The notes under the pieces are model-generated. The model was not told the origin of the DNA and did not search any database. It worked only from the letters and a program-made list of their open reading frames with translations. The translations under genes and the position numbers were made by a program. Of a stretch of 64,000 bases of DNA, positions 34,562 to 44,271 are shown piece by piece (position 1 is the first letter of the stretch; every line of letters starts with the position of its first letter). The stretch is from Pseudomonas sp. 10S4 (GTDB lineage: Bacteria; Pseudomonadota; Gammaproteobacteria; Pseudomonadales; Pseudomonadaceae), in the NCBI RefSeq assembly GCF_034344865.1, contig NZ_CP133774.1, positions 3,286,001 to 3,350,000 of the forward strand, read 5' to 3'.

Positions 34562-37203
34562 CAGCGTTTCACCAATCCAGTCAAGCCGCCCGCAATCAGG
34601 GCAGCAGTATCGGCCAGGGCAACCAGCGGATCGAGTCCGGCGGGCACGGCCATATAACGGGGTTCCCAGTCAGGCTGGAACTTGTCTTTAAAGCGGCGTA
34701 AGCCTTGGAAGTTGTAGAGCTGCTCACCACGGCGGAAAACCATCGAGCCCAGACGCTGGGTCAGCGGTGCGCCACGACGGGGTTGTAGACCCGACAGCGG
34801 CACCATGCCCAGGCTGAAGCGCGCGTATCCATGATTTTTATAATGTTGAATCAGGCCGACCATCATGTATTCCATGGTCAGTTTGGGGGCATCAGGGTGC
34901 GCGCGCATCAGGTCGAGGCTGGCCAAATCATGGCTGTAGGTCTCGAGCAGGTTGGCGAACGCCACTGGGCGCCCTTCGAAACGAATCACCGCGACGCGGA
35001 AATGCTTGATGTAATCATCACTGAAGCGGCCGAGGGAGAAGCCTTTCTCGCGGACATTCTTGCCGGTCAGCCAGGCATCGGAAATCACCCGCAGCTCGTC
35101 CATCGGTGCCTGCCCCGGCTCATGGATCTCCAGCGACAGGCCATCGCGGGTGCCACGGTTCCAGGTGTAGCGCAGGTCTTTCATCTCTTTGCCTTTGGCT
35201 TCGAGATCAAAGCGATGCAGATCCACCCGGGCTTCTTCACCGAGTTTGATCGCCGTCAGGCCGATGTCCATATAGTACGGCAGGTTCTCGGCGCGCACTT
35301 GATAGAACACGGGGCGGGCGTGGTGGAGGTCGCAGAGGTCGCGGAACTGCCAGATCATTTCCGCCCGTTGCTGGGTCGGGCCGATCGGGTCGTACAGCGC
35401 CACCAGGCTGCGGCCACGGCGGGCGTACATCAGAAACGCCTCATCGTTGGGGTGGAACAGCAACGCCTTGTCACCGGTCAGCGCGAGGCCGCCATCGGGT
35501 TGCGACGAGGCCATCAGGATCTTTACCGCGCGATCCAGTTCGTCCGGTGTCGGCAGATGGATGATCGGGCGCGCAGTACGCAGCAACCAGGTCAGCGATA
35601 CCACCACCAACAGCACGGCGGCACCCAGCAGCGAACGCAAGCCGCGGGGCGCGTCAGCGTCGAGGGTGAACTGCCACCAGAGTTGATGGCTGTACGGAAC
35701 GTCCTGATAAGCAAACAGCAGCAGCCACATCGAAGCGCCGAGTACGCACAGGCTTGAGACCAGATACAGCGGCGAGAACGGCAGTTCGGTCAGGCGACTG
35801 GCGCGATAGAACGAGCGCCGGAACACCCCGAGCAGGCTCGCGGTCAGGGTCATGAGGCAGGCTTCTTCCCAATCGAAACCCTTGAGCAGCGAAAGCACGG
35901 CGCCGACCAGCAACAGAATGGTGGTCAGCATCCACGCTGCCGACAATCGACGACGCAGGCCCTGGGCCAGCAACAGGCACAGCACGCCGACCAGACTGGC
36001 GCCGAAGTGGGAGGCATCAACCAGTCGATGTGGAATCAGAAAGCCGATGTGTTCCAGGCGAGTGTCGATTTCCGGGGTTGCGCCGGAGAACAGCAGCACC
36101 ACGCCGGACATGAACACCAGCAACGCCAGGATCGGCGCCGCCAGACCCGAGGCCGCCCGAAGTGATTGGCGGGACTGGAACAGGCGCTGGCCTTCGTTGA
36201 TCAACAAGAGCAGGCAGGCGACCAGCAATGGCAGCACCACATAAATCAGTCGATACAGCAGCAGGGCAGCGGCCAAGGGTGCAGCGCCGAGCTTGTCGGC
36301 GAACGCGGCCAGCAGAATCGCTTCGAATACCCCGACACCGCCGGGTACATGACTGAGTACGCCGGCGGCCAGGGCCAGCAAATAGATCAGCATGAAGGCG
36401 CCAAACGGTGGGGCTTCCGGCAGCAACAGGTAGAGCACGGTCGCGGCAGCGGCCACGTCCAGAGCGGTGATCACTAGTTGCAGGAACGTCAGGCGACGAC
36501 CTGGCAGGCGCAGCGTGCGACGTCCGGCCTTGACCAGCAGGTTGTCCGGGTAAGGTTGCTCCGGCAGGCGCCGGCGATAAATGCCGATCGCCAGCACGGT
36601 CGCCAGCAGCAGGACGCCAGCGGCGATCACACCCAGCAAGGTCTCTGAGAGGCCAAGGGCGGCAGACGCGGCGGGCAGGTTGCTCAGGGTTGCCAATGCC
36701 GCCAGCGGGGGCAGGGCGCAACCGAGGGAGAGGCTGGCGAACAGCGTCATGTGGGCGACATCGGAAGCCCCCAGACCGTGACGTGCATATAAACGGTAGC
36801 GAACCGAGCCGCCCGACAGCATCGACAGACCGATGGCGTTGCCAATGGCGAATGCGGTGAAGCCGCCCAGGGCCAGCGTGCGTGGCGCCAATGTGACGCC
36901 GGCATAGCGGCTGGCGGACCATTCGTAGCCGAGCAAAATGATGAAGCCGACGACGGTCGCGCCCAATGCGCCGATCAATGCCGGTTTAGGGACTTCCAGA
37001 ATAGAGTCGTGGAGCGCATACAGATCGAGTTCGCTTAATAGATGGCGACAGGCAATCAGCGCGATAGCGAACAATAGCAAAGTGACCGCAAGCCCGATGG
37101 GCTGACGGTATTTGCTGACCAGATCAAGCAGGCGCAAACGCTCGGCCTTGATAGGTTGTGTCGCTGTGACGGTGTCTTGTGGATCAGACGAGTTGGCGCG
37201 CAT
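34561..37203 (-). CDS. mprF: Aminoacyl-phosphatidylglycerol synthase/flippase MprF
   Basis: 880 residues from ATG 37203. The N-terminal 540 residues hold about 14 membrane helices (YRQPIGLAVTLLLFAIALIA, LIYLLALAAGVLSHVPGGVG is the flippase motif). The C-terminal GNAT-like domain has DLRYTWNRGTRDGLSLEIHE and LDLMRAHPDAPKLTMEYMMV. It moves an amino acid from aminoacyl-tRNA to phosphatidylglycerol and flips the product, lowering surface charge and giving resistance to cationic peptides. The Pseudomonas enzyme uses alanine; specificity here is inferred. Operon with the hydrolase. Confidence 0.93.
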   Translation of the reverse strand: MRANSSDPQDTVTATQPIKAERLRLLDLVSKYRQPIGLAVTLLLFAIALIACRHLLSELDLYALHDSILEVPKPALIGALGATVVGFIILLGYEWSASRYAGVTLAPRTLALGGFTAFAIGNAIGLSMLSGGSVRYRLYARHGLGASDVAHMTLFASLSLGCALPPLAALATLSNLPAASAALGLSETLLGVIAAGVLLLATVLAIGIYRRRLPEQPYPDNLLVKAGRRTLRLPGRRLTFLQLVITALDVAAAATVLYLLLPEAPPFGAFMLIYLLALAAGVLSHVPGGVGVFEAILLAAFADKLGAAPLAAALLLYRLIYVVLPLLVACLLLLINEGQRLFQSRQSLRAASGLAAPILALLVFMSGVVLLFSGATPEIDTRLEHIGFLIPHRLVDASHFGASLVGVLCLLLAQGLRRRLSAAWMLTTILLLVGAVLSLLKGFDWEEACLMTLTASLLGVFRRSFYRASRLTELPFSPLYLVSSLCVLGASMWLLLFAYQDVPYSHQLWWQFTLDADAPRGLRSLLGAAVLLVVVSLTWLLRTARPIIHLPTPDELDRAVKILMASSQPDGGLALTGDKALLFHPNDEAFLMYARRGRSLVALYDPIGPTQQRAEMIWQFRDLCDLHHARPVFYQVRAENLPYYMDIGLTAIKLGEEARVDLHRFDLEAKGKEMKDLRYTWNRGTRDGLSLEIHEPGQAPMDELRVISDAWLTGKNVREKGFSLGRFSDDYIKHFRVAVIRFEGRPVAFANLLETYSHDLASLDLMRAHPDAPKLTMEYMMVGLIQHYKNHGYARFSLGMVPLSGLQPRRGAPLTQRLGSMVFRRGEQLYNFQGLRRFKDKFQPDWEPRYMAVPAGLDPLVALADTAALIAGGLTGLVKR

Positions 37204-37440
37204 CAATCACCTCTTGGATTGTGCGCGACAGGATGGAGGTATCGAGCCAAGTTACCAATCCCTGTAGAAAAAAATAATCACAAATATTAACGCCTCTCAC
37301 CGGTTTAGGGTGATGGCACGTCATCGGTCGTAGAGGGCCTGTCTGGCACAGAGCATAGTCTGAACTCAGACTGTAGGTGATCCCAAACGGTTCACTGCAC
37401 AGTGACAGATCATTGTTGCGAAAGGACTTTTTCAACAGAT
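37204..37440. other. mprF upstream region
   Basis: About 240 bases between mprF and the first tRNA terminator. It holds the mprF promoter area (AT-rich AAAAAAATAATCACAAATAT, 37265-37290). No gene was seen. Confidence 0.5.
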
Positions 37441-37442
37441 AC

Positions 37443-37474
37443 AAAAAAGGCCACTCTTTCGAGCAGCCTTTTTT
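37443..37474 (-). terminator. Intrinsic terminator of the first tRNA-fMet gene
   Basis: AAAAAAGGC and GCCTTTTTT arms at 37443-37474 around a GAAA-type loop. Confidence 0.9.
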
Positions 37475-37480
37475 GATGTT

Positions 37481-37557
<77 letters not shown>

Positions 37558-37570
37558 TCTGTGTGGCGGC

Positions 37571-37598
37571 ATTCTACAGCGGAACGCCGGGGTGTCAA
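37571..37598 (-). promoter_or_regulatory. sigma-70 promoter of tRNA-fMet copy 1
   Basis: TTGACA, 16 bases, TAGAAT read on the minus strand; -10 lies 13 bases before the tRNA. Confidence 0.85.
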
Positions 37599-37752
37599 CG
37601 GTTAATCTTGAATCAGGTCAAATAAGCGTGAATTAGTGTCGAACGGTGGTGGGGGAGCGATAAGTTTCGGAATCTGAACGATTTCTTGTTTTTGCCTGGC
37701 GCGTGGATGAACGGTCTGTTTCTGCGTTCGATCGTACAAAACGAGCACGCAC

Positions 37753-37784
37753 AAAAAAGGCCACTCTTTCGAGTAGCCTTTTTT
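37753..37784 (-). terminator. Intrinsic terminator of the second tRNA-fMet gene
   Basis: Same structure as the first copy (37443-37474), one loop-side base different. Confidence 0.9.
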
Positions 37785-37790
37785 GATGTT

Positions 37791-37867
<77 letters not shown>

Positions 37868-37880
37868 TCTGTGTGTCGGC

Positions 37881-37908
37881 ATTCTACAGCGCAGCGCTGG
37901 TGTGTCAA
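37881..37908 (-). promoter_or_regulatory. sigma-70 promoter of tRNA-fMet copy 2
   Basis: TTGACA, 16 bases, TAGAAT on the minus strand, as in copy 1. A GC-rich discriminator (GCCGACACACAGA) follows, which suits stringent control of a stable RNA. Confidence 0.85.
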
Positions 37909-38083
37909 CCTTCAATTTAGATAAAACCTCTTCCTGTTCAATCGCTTAGCTGCAAAAAGGGAGGGGTGACTGCGCTGTAAGGCACGCGTGGCAAGGCTTG
38001 CAGCTCTATCGGCGAGTGCTTTTCGATTGAGAAAATAAATTCATGTGGCCTTTTCTTACGGGAGGATAAGAAGATTCAGAGTA

Positions 38084-38099
38084 CTGGTGCTATATACAG
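38084..38099 (+). promoter_or_regulatory. LexA (SOS) box upstream of dinB
   Basis: CTG-N10-CAG (CTGGTGCTATATACAG), 68 bases before the dinB start. Confidence 0.88.
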
Positions 38100-38167
38100 G
38101 TGTCAGTGAGATACTGCCGGTCCGGCTCGTCATTACGTCTTTTCCTTGCCATGAACACTGCCTTTAT

Positions 38168-39229
38168 ATGACTCAGCGCAAAATCATCCACGTCGATTGT
38201 GACTGCTTCTACGCCGCCATCGAGATGCGTGATGACCCGCGCCTGGCGGGTAAGCCATTGGCGGTGGGCGGGTCGGCAGATCGGCGCGGGGTGATTGCCA
38301 CCTGCAATTACGAAGCACGGGCCTATGGTGTGCGTTCGGCAATGTCTTCCGGGCATGCCTTGAAGCTGTGTCCGGACCTGACCATCGTCAAGCCGCGGAT
38401 GGATGCCTATAGAGAAGCGTCGAAGGAAATTCATACGATCTTCAGCGATTACACCGACTTGATCGAACCGCTTTCCCTCGATGAGGCTTACCTGGACGTG
38501 TCGGACTGCGCACACTTTGGCGGCAGCGCCACGCGAATTGCCCAGGACATCCGGCGCCGGGTCTCCAATCAATTGCACATCACCGTCTCGGCAGGGGTGG
38601 CACCGAACAAATTTCTCGCCAAGATCGCCAGTGACTGGAAGAAGCCCAACGGTTTGTTCGTGATCACACCGGATCAGGTGGACGACTTCGTCAGCGGTTT
38701 ACCCGTGAGCAAGCTGCATGGTGTGGGCAAGGTGACGGCCGACAAGCTCAGTAAGCTCGGCATCAATGACTGCGCGCAGTTGCGTGAGTGGAACAAGTTG
38801 GCGCTGGTGCGCGAATTCGGCAGTTTCGGTGAGCGACTCTGGAGCCTGGCCCGTGGGATCGATGAGCGGCTGGTGCATAACGACAACCGTCGGCAGTCCA
38901 TCAGCGTCGAAAATACCTATGACGTGGATCTGCCGGATCTGGTGAGCTGCCTGGATAAGCTGCCCGAGTTGCTGGAAACCCTAAAAGGACGGATGGCGCG
39001 TATCGACAACAGCTACCGGCCGGGCAAGCCGTTCGTCAAAGTGAAATTCCATGACTTTACCCAAACCACACTGGAGCAGGCCGGGGCAGGGCGGGATTTG
39101 GGGAGCTATCAGTTGTTGCTGACCCAGGCGTTCAATCGCGGCGGTAAACCGGTGCGGTTGTTGGGGGTCGGGGTGCGGCTGGAGGATTTGCGGGGCGGGT
39201 TTGAGCAGATGGAGTTGTTTGAGCGTTAG
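38168..39229 (+). CDS. dinB: DNA polymerase IV (DinB)
   Basis: 353 residues from ATG 38168. Catalytic acidic residues sit in HVDCDCFYAAIEMRDDP and EPLSLDEAYLDVSDCAHFGG; the HhH region is LHGVGKVTADKLSKLGINDC; the C-terminal clamp-binding end is QMELFE. It is an error-prone Y-family polymerase for translesion synthesis, SOS-induced through the LexA box. An upstream in-frame reading to 38045 contains that box and is rejected. Confidence 0.95.
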   Translation: MTQRKIIHVDCDCFYAAIEMRDDPRLAGKPLAVGGSADRRGVIATCNYEARAYGVRSAMSSGHALKLCPDLTIVKPRMDAYREASKEIHTIFSDYTDLIEPLSLDEAYLDVSDCAHFGGSATRIAQDIRRRVSNQLHITVSAGVAPNKFLAKIASDWKKPNGLFVITPDQVDDFVSGLPVSKLHGVGKVTADKLSKLGINDCAQLREWNKLALVREFGSFGERLWSLARGIDERLVHNDNRRQSISVENTYDVDLPDLVSCLDKLPELLETLKGRMARIDNSYRPGKPFVKVKFHDFTQTTLEQAGAGRDLGSYQLLLTQAFNRGGKPVRLLGVGVRLEDLRGGFEQMELFER

Positions 39230-39251
39230 CTTTGCAGTGGTTTTAGGGCCT

Positions 39252-39325
39252 CTTCGCGGGCAAGCCTCGCGCCTACAGGTACAGATCGTGCGCGATACCT
39301 GTAGGCGCGAGGCTTGCCCGCGAAG
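39252..39325. repeat. Inverted REP pair (CTTCGCGGGCAAGCCTCGCG class)
   Basis: CTTCGCGGGCAAGCCTCGCG at the left, CGCGAGGCTTGCCCGCGAAG at the right, with GCCTACAGGT pairing inside. A third sequence class. Confidence 0.9.
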
Positions 39326-39334
39326 TTTTTGACT

Positions 39335-40288
39335 TTAATTCGGCCCTGGATCCGCCACCAATCGCCCCGCATCCCTGGTCAAGGACTTGAGGAATTCGGT
39401 CTGCAATTCAGGATCGTTGCGCGTCAGTTCGATCAGGCTCTGTTCCAGCTCGCTGGCTTCTTCTTCCAACCCGAGTTCCGACAAGCGTTTGACCCGGTGT
39501 ACCCACTGGCTCACTTCGTCGTCTTCGAGATCGTCGTAAATCAGCCCGTGCGCTTCGAGCAGCTTGCTGCGCAAGGTACTGCTGATCGCCAGGGACGAAT
39601 CGGTGTGCACATCGTCCTGGCCATCTTCGACCGTGATCAACAGCCGGGTCAGATGATTGATGTCATGTTCGGCGAACGGGCTGTCCAACAGGTTCAGGCG
39701 CAATACGCCGTTCTTGTCGGTGGTCAGTTCGAAGGTGTCCTTGCCGGCCTTGACCTGCACCGGGCGCTCGCTCCAAGGCAGGCTCGAGTATTCCGTGCGT
39801 TTATCACGCTGGACTTCGTCGATGCCAGCCAGGTTTTGCTGCGCGCGACCGTGGGACTGCACGTTCATGAACGGGTTGATCCCGGCGAAACCGTAGCTGA
39901 GCCAGTCCTTCGTCACACTGTCCGGCAAGGTGCCGAAGGCAAACACGTTGACCACGTTCGCGCCGACGCCTGCCACTATCGCCACCATGCCCAGCGGGAT
40001 CTCGTAGATCTCCCGCCAGGGTTGGTACGGCGTGTAGCGGTCATAGCGACGGGTCACTTCGTATTCAGTGACTTCGAAGGTTTTTTGCTCGTGGATTTTC
40101 ACCCGTCGTTGCGGCAGCTCAAGTGTCTTGGGCTCGCCGACATCGATCAGCAGGCTGTGATCGAGCAATTTGCGCTCGACCCGTTCCTCGTGCTCGCTGC
40201 GTTGTGACATCTGATTGGCACAGCCGCTGACCAACAGGGTGCCGCAAAGTGCGGCACCACCGAGGCCTAAGGTGTTTCGCTTGAACAT
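39335..40288 (-). CDS. Conserved lipoprotein of unknown function
   Basis: 317 residues. Lipobox LLVSGCANQ (cysteine about residue 23). The mature part has a basic-acidic start (SEHEERVERKLLDHSLLID), a short hydrophobic stretch MVAIVAGVGANVVNVFAFG, and an acidic helical C-terminus (LIYDDLEDDEVSQWVHRVKR). No catalytic motif was recognised. It lies just after proS in the same orientation, 18 bases away. Outer-membrane location is inferred from the lipid anchor. Confidence 0.7.
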   Translation of the reverse strand: MFKRNTLGLGGAALCGTLLVSGCANQMSQRSEHEERVERKLLDHSLLIDVGEPKTLELPQRRVKIHEQKTFEVTEYEVTRRYDRYTPYQPWREIYEIPLGMVAIVAGVGANVVNVFAFGTLPDSVTKDWLSYGFAGINPFMNVQSHGRAQQNLAGIDEVQRDKRTEYSSLPWSERPVQVKAGKDTFELTTDKNGVLRLNLLDSPFAEHDINHLTRLLITVEDGQDDVHTDSSLAISSTLRSKLLEAHGLIYDDLEDDEVSQWVHRVKRLSELGLEEEASELEQSLIELTRNDPELQTEFLKSLTRDAGRLVADPGPN

Positions 40289-40305
40289 GACTTCTCTATC
40301 TGGTG

Positions 40306-42022
40306 TCAGCGGCGGATACGGGCCTGGAGGAAGGACAGCACGTCAGCGACCGGCAGCGCTTGCGCCTCGGCCTCGGTGCGGCTCTTGTATTCCAGATTGC
40401 CATCGGCGAGGCCGCGGTCACTGACCACGATCCGGTGAGGAATGCCGATCAGCTCCATGTCCGCGAACTTGATGCCTGGGCTGGTTTTCTTGTCGCGGTC
40501 GTCCAGCAGCACTTCGAAACCGGCCGCAGTCAGTTCTGCGTACAGCTTGTCGGTGGCTTCGCGAACCTGTTCGTTGTCGTAGCGCAGTGGCACCAAAGCG
40601 ATCTGGAATGGTGCGAGGGTGTCGCTCCAGATGATCCCTTTGTCGTCGTTGTTCTGCTCGATGGCCGCAGCCACCACGCGGGACACGCCGATACCGTAGC
40701 AACCCATTTCCAGGGTGACCGGCTTGCCGTTCTCGCCCAGTACTTCGCACTTCATCGCTTTGCTGTACTTGTTGCCCAGCTGGAAGATGTGCCCGACTTC
40801 GATGCCGCGCTTGATTTCCAGGGTGCCCTTGCCGTCCGGGCTTGGGTCGCCGGCGACAACGTTACGCAGGTCAGCGACGGTTGGAACCGGCAGATCACGC
40901 TCCCAGTTCACGCCGAAGTAGTGCTTGTCGTCGATGTTGGCGCCAATCCCGAAGTCGCTCATCAGCTCGACCGAACGGTCGATGATGATTGGCAGCGGCA
41001 GGTTCAACGGGCCGAGCGAGCCGGCACCGGCGCCAATGGCGTCGCGCAGTTCGGATTCGGAAGCCATGACCAGTGGGCTGGCAACGCCTGGCTGTTGGGC
41101 GGCCTTGATTTCGTTCAACTCGTGGTCGCCACGGATGATCAGGGCAATCAGCTTGCCTGCTTCTTCGGCGTGAACCACGAGGGTCTTGATGGTTTTTTCG
41201 ATCGGCAGGCCAAAGCCTTCGACCAGTTGCGCAATGGTCTTGGCGTTCGGGGTGTCGACCAGGCGCAGCTCATTCGGCAGGCGCAGCGCGGGAAGTTTCG
41301 CGCGGTACGGCTTCGGCTTTCTCGATGTTCGCGGCGTAGTCGGAGCCATTGCTGAACACGATATCGTCTTCGCCGGACTCGGCCAGTACGTGGAACTCGT
41401 GGGAGCCGGCACCGCCGATGGAGCCGTTGTCGGCTTCAACAGGGCGGAACTTCAGGCCCAAGCGAGTGAATACGTTGCAATAAGCCTGGTGCATGCGGTC
41501 ATAGGTGACCTGCAGCGATGGCTGATCGGCGTGGAAGGAGTAGGCGTCCTTCATGATGAATTCGCGACCGCGCATCAAGCCGAAGCGTGGACGGATTTCG
41601 TCACGGAACTTGGTCTGGATCTGATACAGATTGATCGGCAGCTGTTTGTAGCTGCTCAACTCGTTGCGCATCAGGTCGGTGATCACTTCTTCATGGGTCG
41701 GGCCGGCGCAGAAATCGCGACCGTGACGATCCTTGAAGCGCAGCAATTCCGGGCCGTATTCTTCCCAGCGACCGGATTCCTGCCACAGCTCAGCCGGTTG
41801 AGTGCTCGGCATCAACACTTCAAGCGAGCCGGCGGCGTTCATTTCTTCACGAACGACGGCTTCGACCTTGCGCATTACTCGCAAGCCCATCGGCAGCCAG
41901 GTGTACAGGCCCGAGGCGAGTTTGCGGATCATGCCGGCGCGCAGCATCAGCTGGTGGCTGATCACGACCGCGTCGGAAGGCGTTTCTTTCTGTGTGGCGA
42001 GCAAAAATTGACTGGTGCGCAT
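40306..42022 (-). pseudogene. proS: Prolyl-tRNA synthetase ProS, frame broken by a one-base insertion
   Basis: The N-terminal frame (42022 to 41270) has [20 protein letters not shown], class II motif 2 [20 protein letters not shown] and ends [18 protein letters not shown]. The C-terminal frame continues as [35 protein letters not shown] (editing domain) and ends in the anticodon-binding domain at 40306. Removing one base near 41272 joins them as [12 protein letters not shown] and gives about 571 residues, the normal length. Every tRNA-Pro needs this enzyme and no second copy is in view, so the break is most likely a sequence error. Confidence 0.93.
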
Positions 42023-42152
42023 GGTTGGCCGTTGTCGGTTGCTGATGACGAGAAATGACGGAGCATTGTACGGGCGAGATCTGCTGACGTACAGAAGTGC
42101 GGCCGGCGGTGAGGCCGCAAGGGCGGATTTCTCCAGCCCTTCGGGACGTTTC

Positions 42153-43711
42153 CTACGACTCTTCCGCGATCGGGGTTTGTACCCGTTCGGGTGTTGGCGT
42201 GGGGCCGGCGCGGCGGTTTTCCTGATACCAGTGCAGCGCGATCAGCAGCAGTGTCGGCACGCGGAGCAGCGCGGTGATGATGAAGAAGTTGTGGTAGCCG
42301 AACTTCTCCACCATGACTCCGGAGTAACCACCGATCAGGCGCGGCAGCAAGAGCATGATCGAGCTGAGCAGGGCGTATTGGGTGGCCGAGAACTTGAGGT
42401 TGGTCAGGCTCGACAGGTAGGCAACGAACGCCGAGGTCGCCATGCCCGAACTGAAGTTGTCCAGGGAAATGGTGACAATCAGCATCTGCAGGTTGGCGCC
42501 CATGTCGGCGAGCATCACGAACAACAGGTTGGTAGCGGCCGAGGCCACACCACCGATGAACAGGATCGGCAGGATGCCGAAACGTACGATCAGCAGGCCG
42601 CCCATGCCGGCGCCGAGCAGCGTCATGATCAGGCCGAAAATTTTGCTGACGCCGGCGATCTGATCCTTGGTGAAGCCCTGGTCGATATAGAACACGTTAG
42701 CCATTACGCCCATGACCGTGTCGGACATTCGATAGGTAGCAATCAGCCCCAGCAGCAGGAAGGCCTGCCAGCGGTAGCGCAGGATAAAGTCGTTGACCGG
42801 CGTCAGCACCGGCGCCAGGCCGCGGCGACCCATGGTCGAAAGGCACAGGGCGGTGAGCAGGGTGTAAAGGATCGCGCGCAGGAAGGCGCGGTCTTCGAGC
42901 AGCAGGTCGAGCAGGCTTACGCCGCCGAACAGCACACTCGCAAAGTCGGTGTTATAGAGCTGGGTGAACATGGCGGGCACGGATACCAGCAACACGATCA
43001 GCACGAACACCGACATCAGTTGATGCGCAAAGCTGTAGCGCCCGGCCTGAAGCTGCGTGCGCAGTGGCACCGGCGGTTCGCGCATAAAAAAGGTGGTGAG
43101 CAGCGCCGGGATCATCAAGGCGCCAAACAGCACATAGGTGCCGGTCCAGGCCGAGTGCTGGTAGTTGAAGCCGGTAGAGCCGAAGCCTTCCGCGAAGAAC
43201 AGCGCACCGGCGGTAGCCAGCAACGCCGCGATCCGATAGCCGGACATATAACTGGCGGCCAGCGCAGCCTGGCGACTGTCTTCCGCGATTTCCAGGCGAT
43301 AGGCGTCCACCGCGATGTCTTGTGTCGCGGAGGCGAAAGCGACGACCACGGCAATGGCGATCAGCCAGGACAGGTGCTTCTGCGGGTCGCAGAAGCCCAT
43401 GCCGATCAGGCCTAGGATTACCAGCGATTGGGCCAGCACCAGCCAGGAACGTCGGCGGCCCAGTTTTCCGAGTAATGGCAGGCGCCATTGATCGAGCAGG
43501 GGGACCACACCCATTTAAAGGCGTAGGCCAAACCGATCAGGCTTGCATAGCCGATGGTTTCGCGGGCCACACCGGCCTCACGCAACCAGACCGACAGCGT
43601 CGAAAACACCAACATATAGGGCAGGCCGGCGGCGAAACCAAGCAGCAACAGCACGAGTGTTGAAGGGCTGGCATAGGCGGCGAGCGCGGCGCGCCAGGTT
43701 TTACGGGGCAT
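42153..43711 (-). pseudogene. ampG: AmpG-like muropeptide MFS transporter, frame broken once
   Basis: Frame one (43711 onward) reads MPRKTWRAALAAYASPSTLV, LLLLGFAAGLPYMLVFSTLS and AYAFKWVWSP. At five Gs (43499-43503 plus strand) the frame changes, and LLDQWRLPLLGKLGRRRSWL continues to 42153 with about ten more helices (FASATQDIAVDAYRLEIAED is the conserved AmpG loop). One added base gives about 519 residues, in the normal AmpG range. It imports anhydro-muropeptides from the periplasm for recycling. The AmpG call rests on the loop motif and topology. Confidence 0.8.
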
Positions 43712-43754
43712 GGGCTGAAGTCTGCCTCAAGATTACGGAAACAAAGCGCGCACT

Positions 43755-44108
43755 CTAACCGCTGTGCTCTACCGGGCGCCAGCCATGACGCTGAATATCA
43801 ACACGATTGTTCAGGATACTGATGCCCTCGGTGCGTAAACGCGCGCGTTGCTCGTCCCCGGAAGGGCTGCCGACAGGCAGGCTGATCCGACCGCCGGCAC
43901 CCAGCACGCGGTGCCAGGGCAGCTTGGTGTCGCCGGGCAATTGGCTCAATGTACGTCCGACCCAGCGAGCGGCGCGGCCCAGGCCGGCCAGTTCGGCCAG
44001 TTGTCCGTAACTCACGACTTTACCCTCAGGCACTTGGGCCAGCGTCAGGTAGAGCGCCGTGCGTCGGATTTGGGCTGGGCTTTCGGTTTCGGTGGTCGTG
44101 TCTGTCAC
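43755..44108 (-). CDS. Alkyltransferase-like protein (ATL; MGMT-type without catalytic cysteine)
   Basis: 117 residues from GTG 44108, with AGGAA eight bases before. The MGMT C-terminal fold is present (VPEGKVVSYGQLAELAGLGR, AARWVGRTLSQLPGDTKLPW HRVLGAGG), but the PCHRV motif reads PWHRV. ATL proteins bind O6-alkylguanine and flag it to nucleotide excision repair instead of removing the alkyl group. The N-terminal tail is acidic and short. Confidence 0.88.
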   Translation of the reverse strand: MTDTTTETESPAQIRRTALYLTLAQVPEGKVVSYGQLAELAGLGRAARWVGRTLSQLPGDTKLPWHRVLGAGGRISLPVGSPSGDEQRARLRTEGISILNNRVDIQRHGWRPVEHSG

Positions 44109-44271
44109 GTCCGCGGTTCCTGAAGAAATTTACTTTGCTGTCAGTAGATTAAGTCCTGGAGTGTCAATTGAGAAATGAACTCAATAGAAATAGTCGGGTC
44201 AGTCCTTGCTAGCGCTTTATTCCTACGGATAATGCCGACTTTTTTCGCAAACCAGAGCCTTTGATTCGCTT

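Noticed and set aside
42015..43415. 466-codon plus-strand frame opposite the AmpG-like gene
   Set aside because: Shadow frame, with low-complexity QH-rich translation typical of antisense to membrane proteins.
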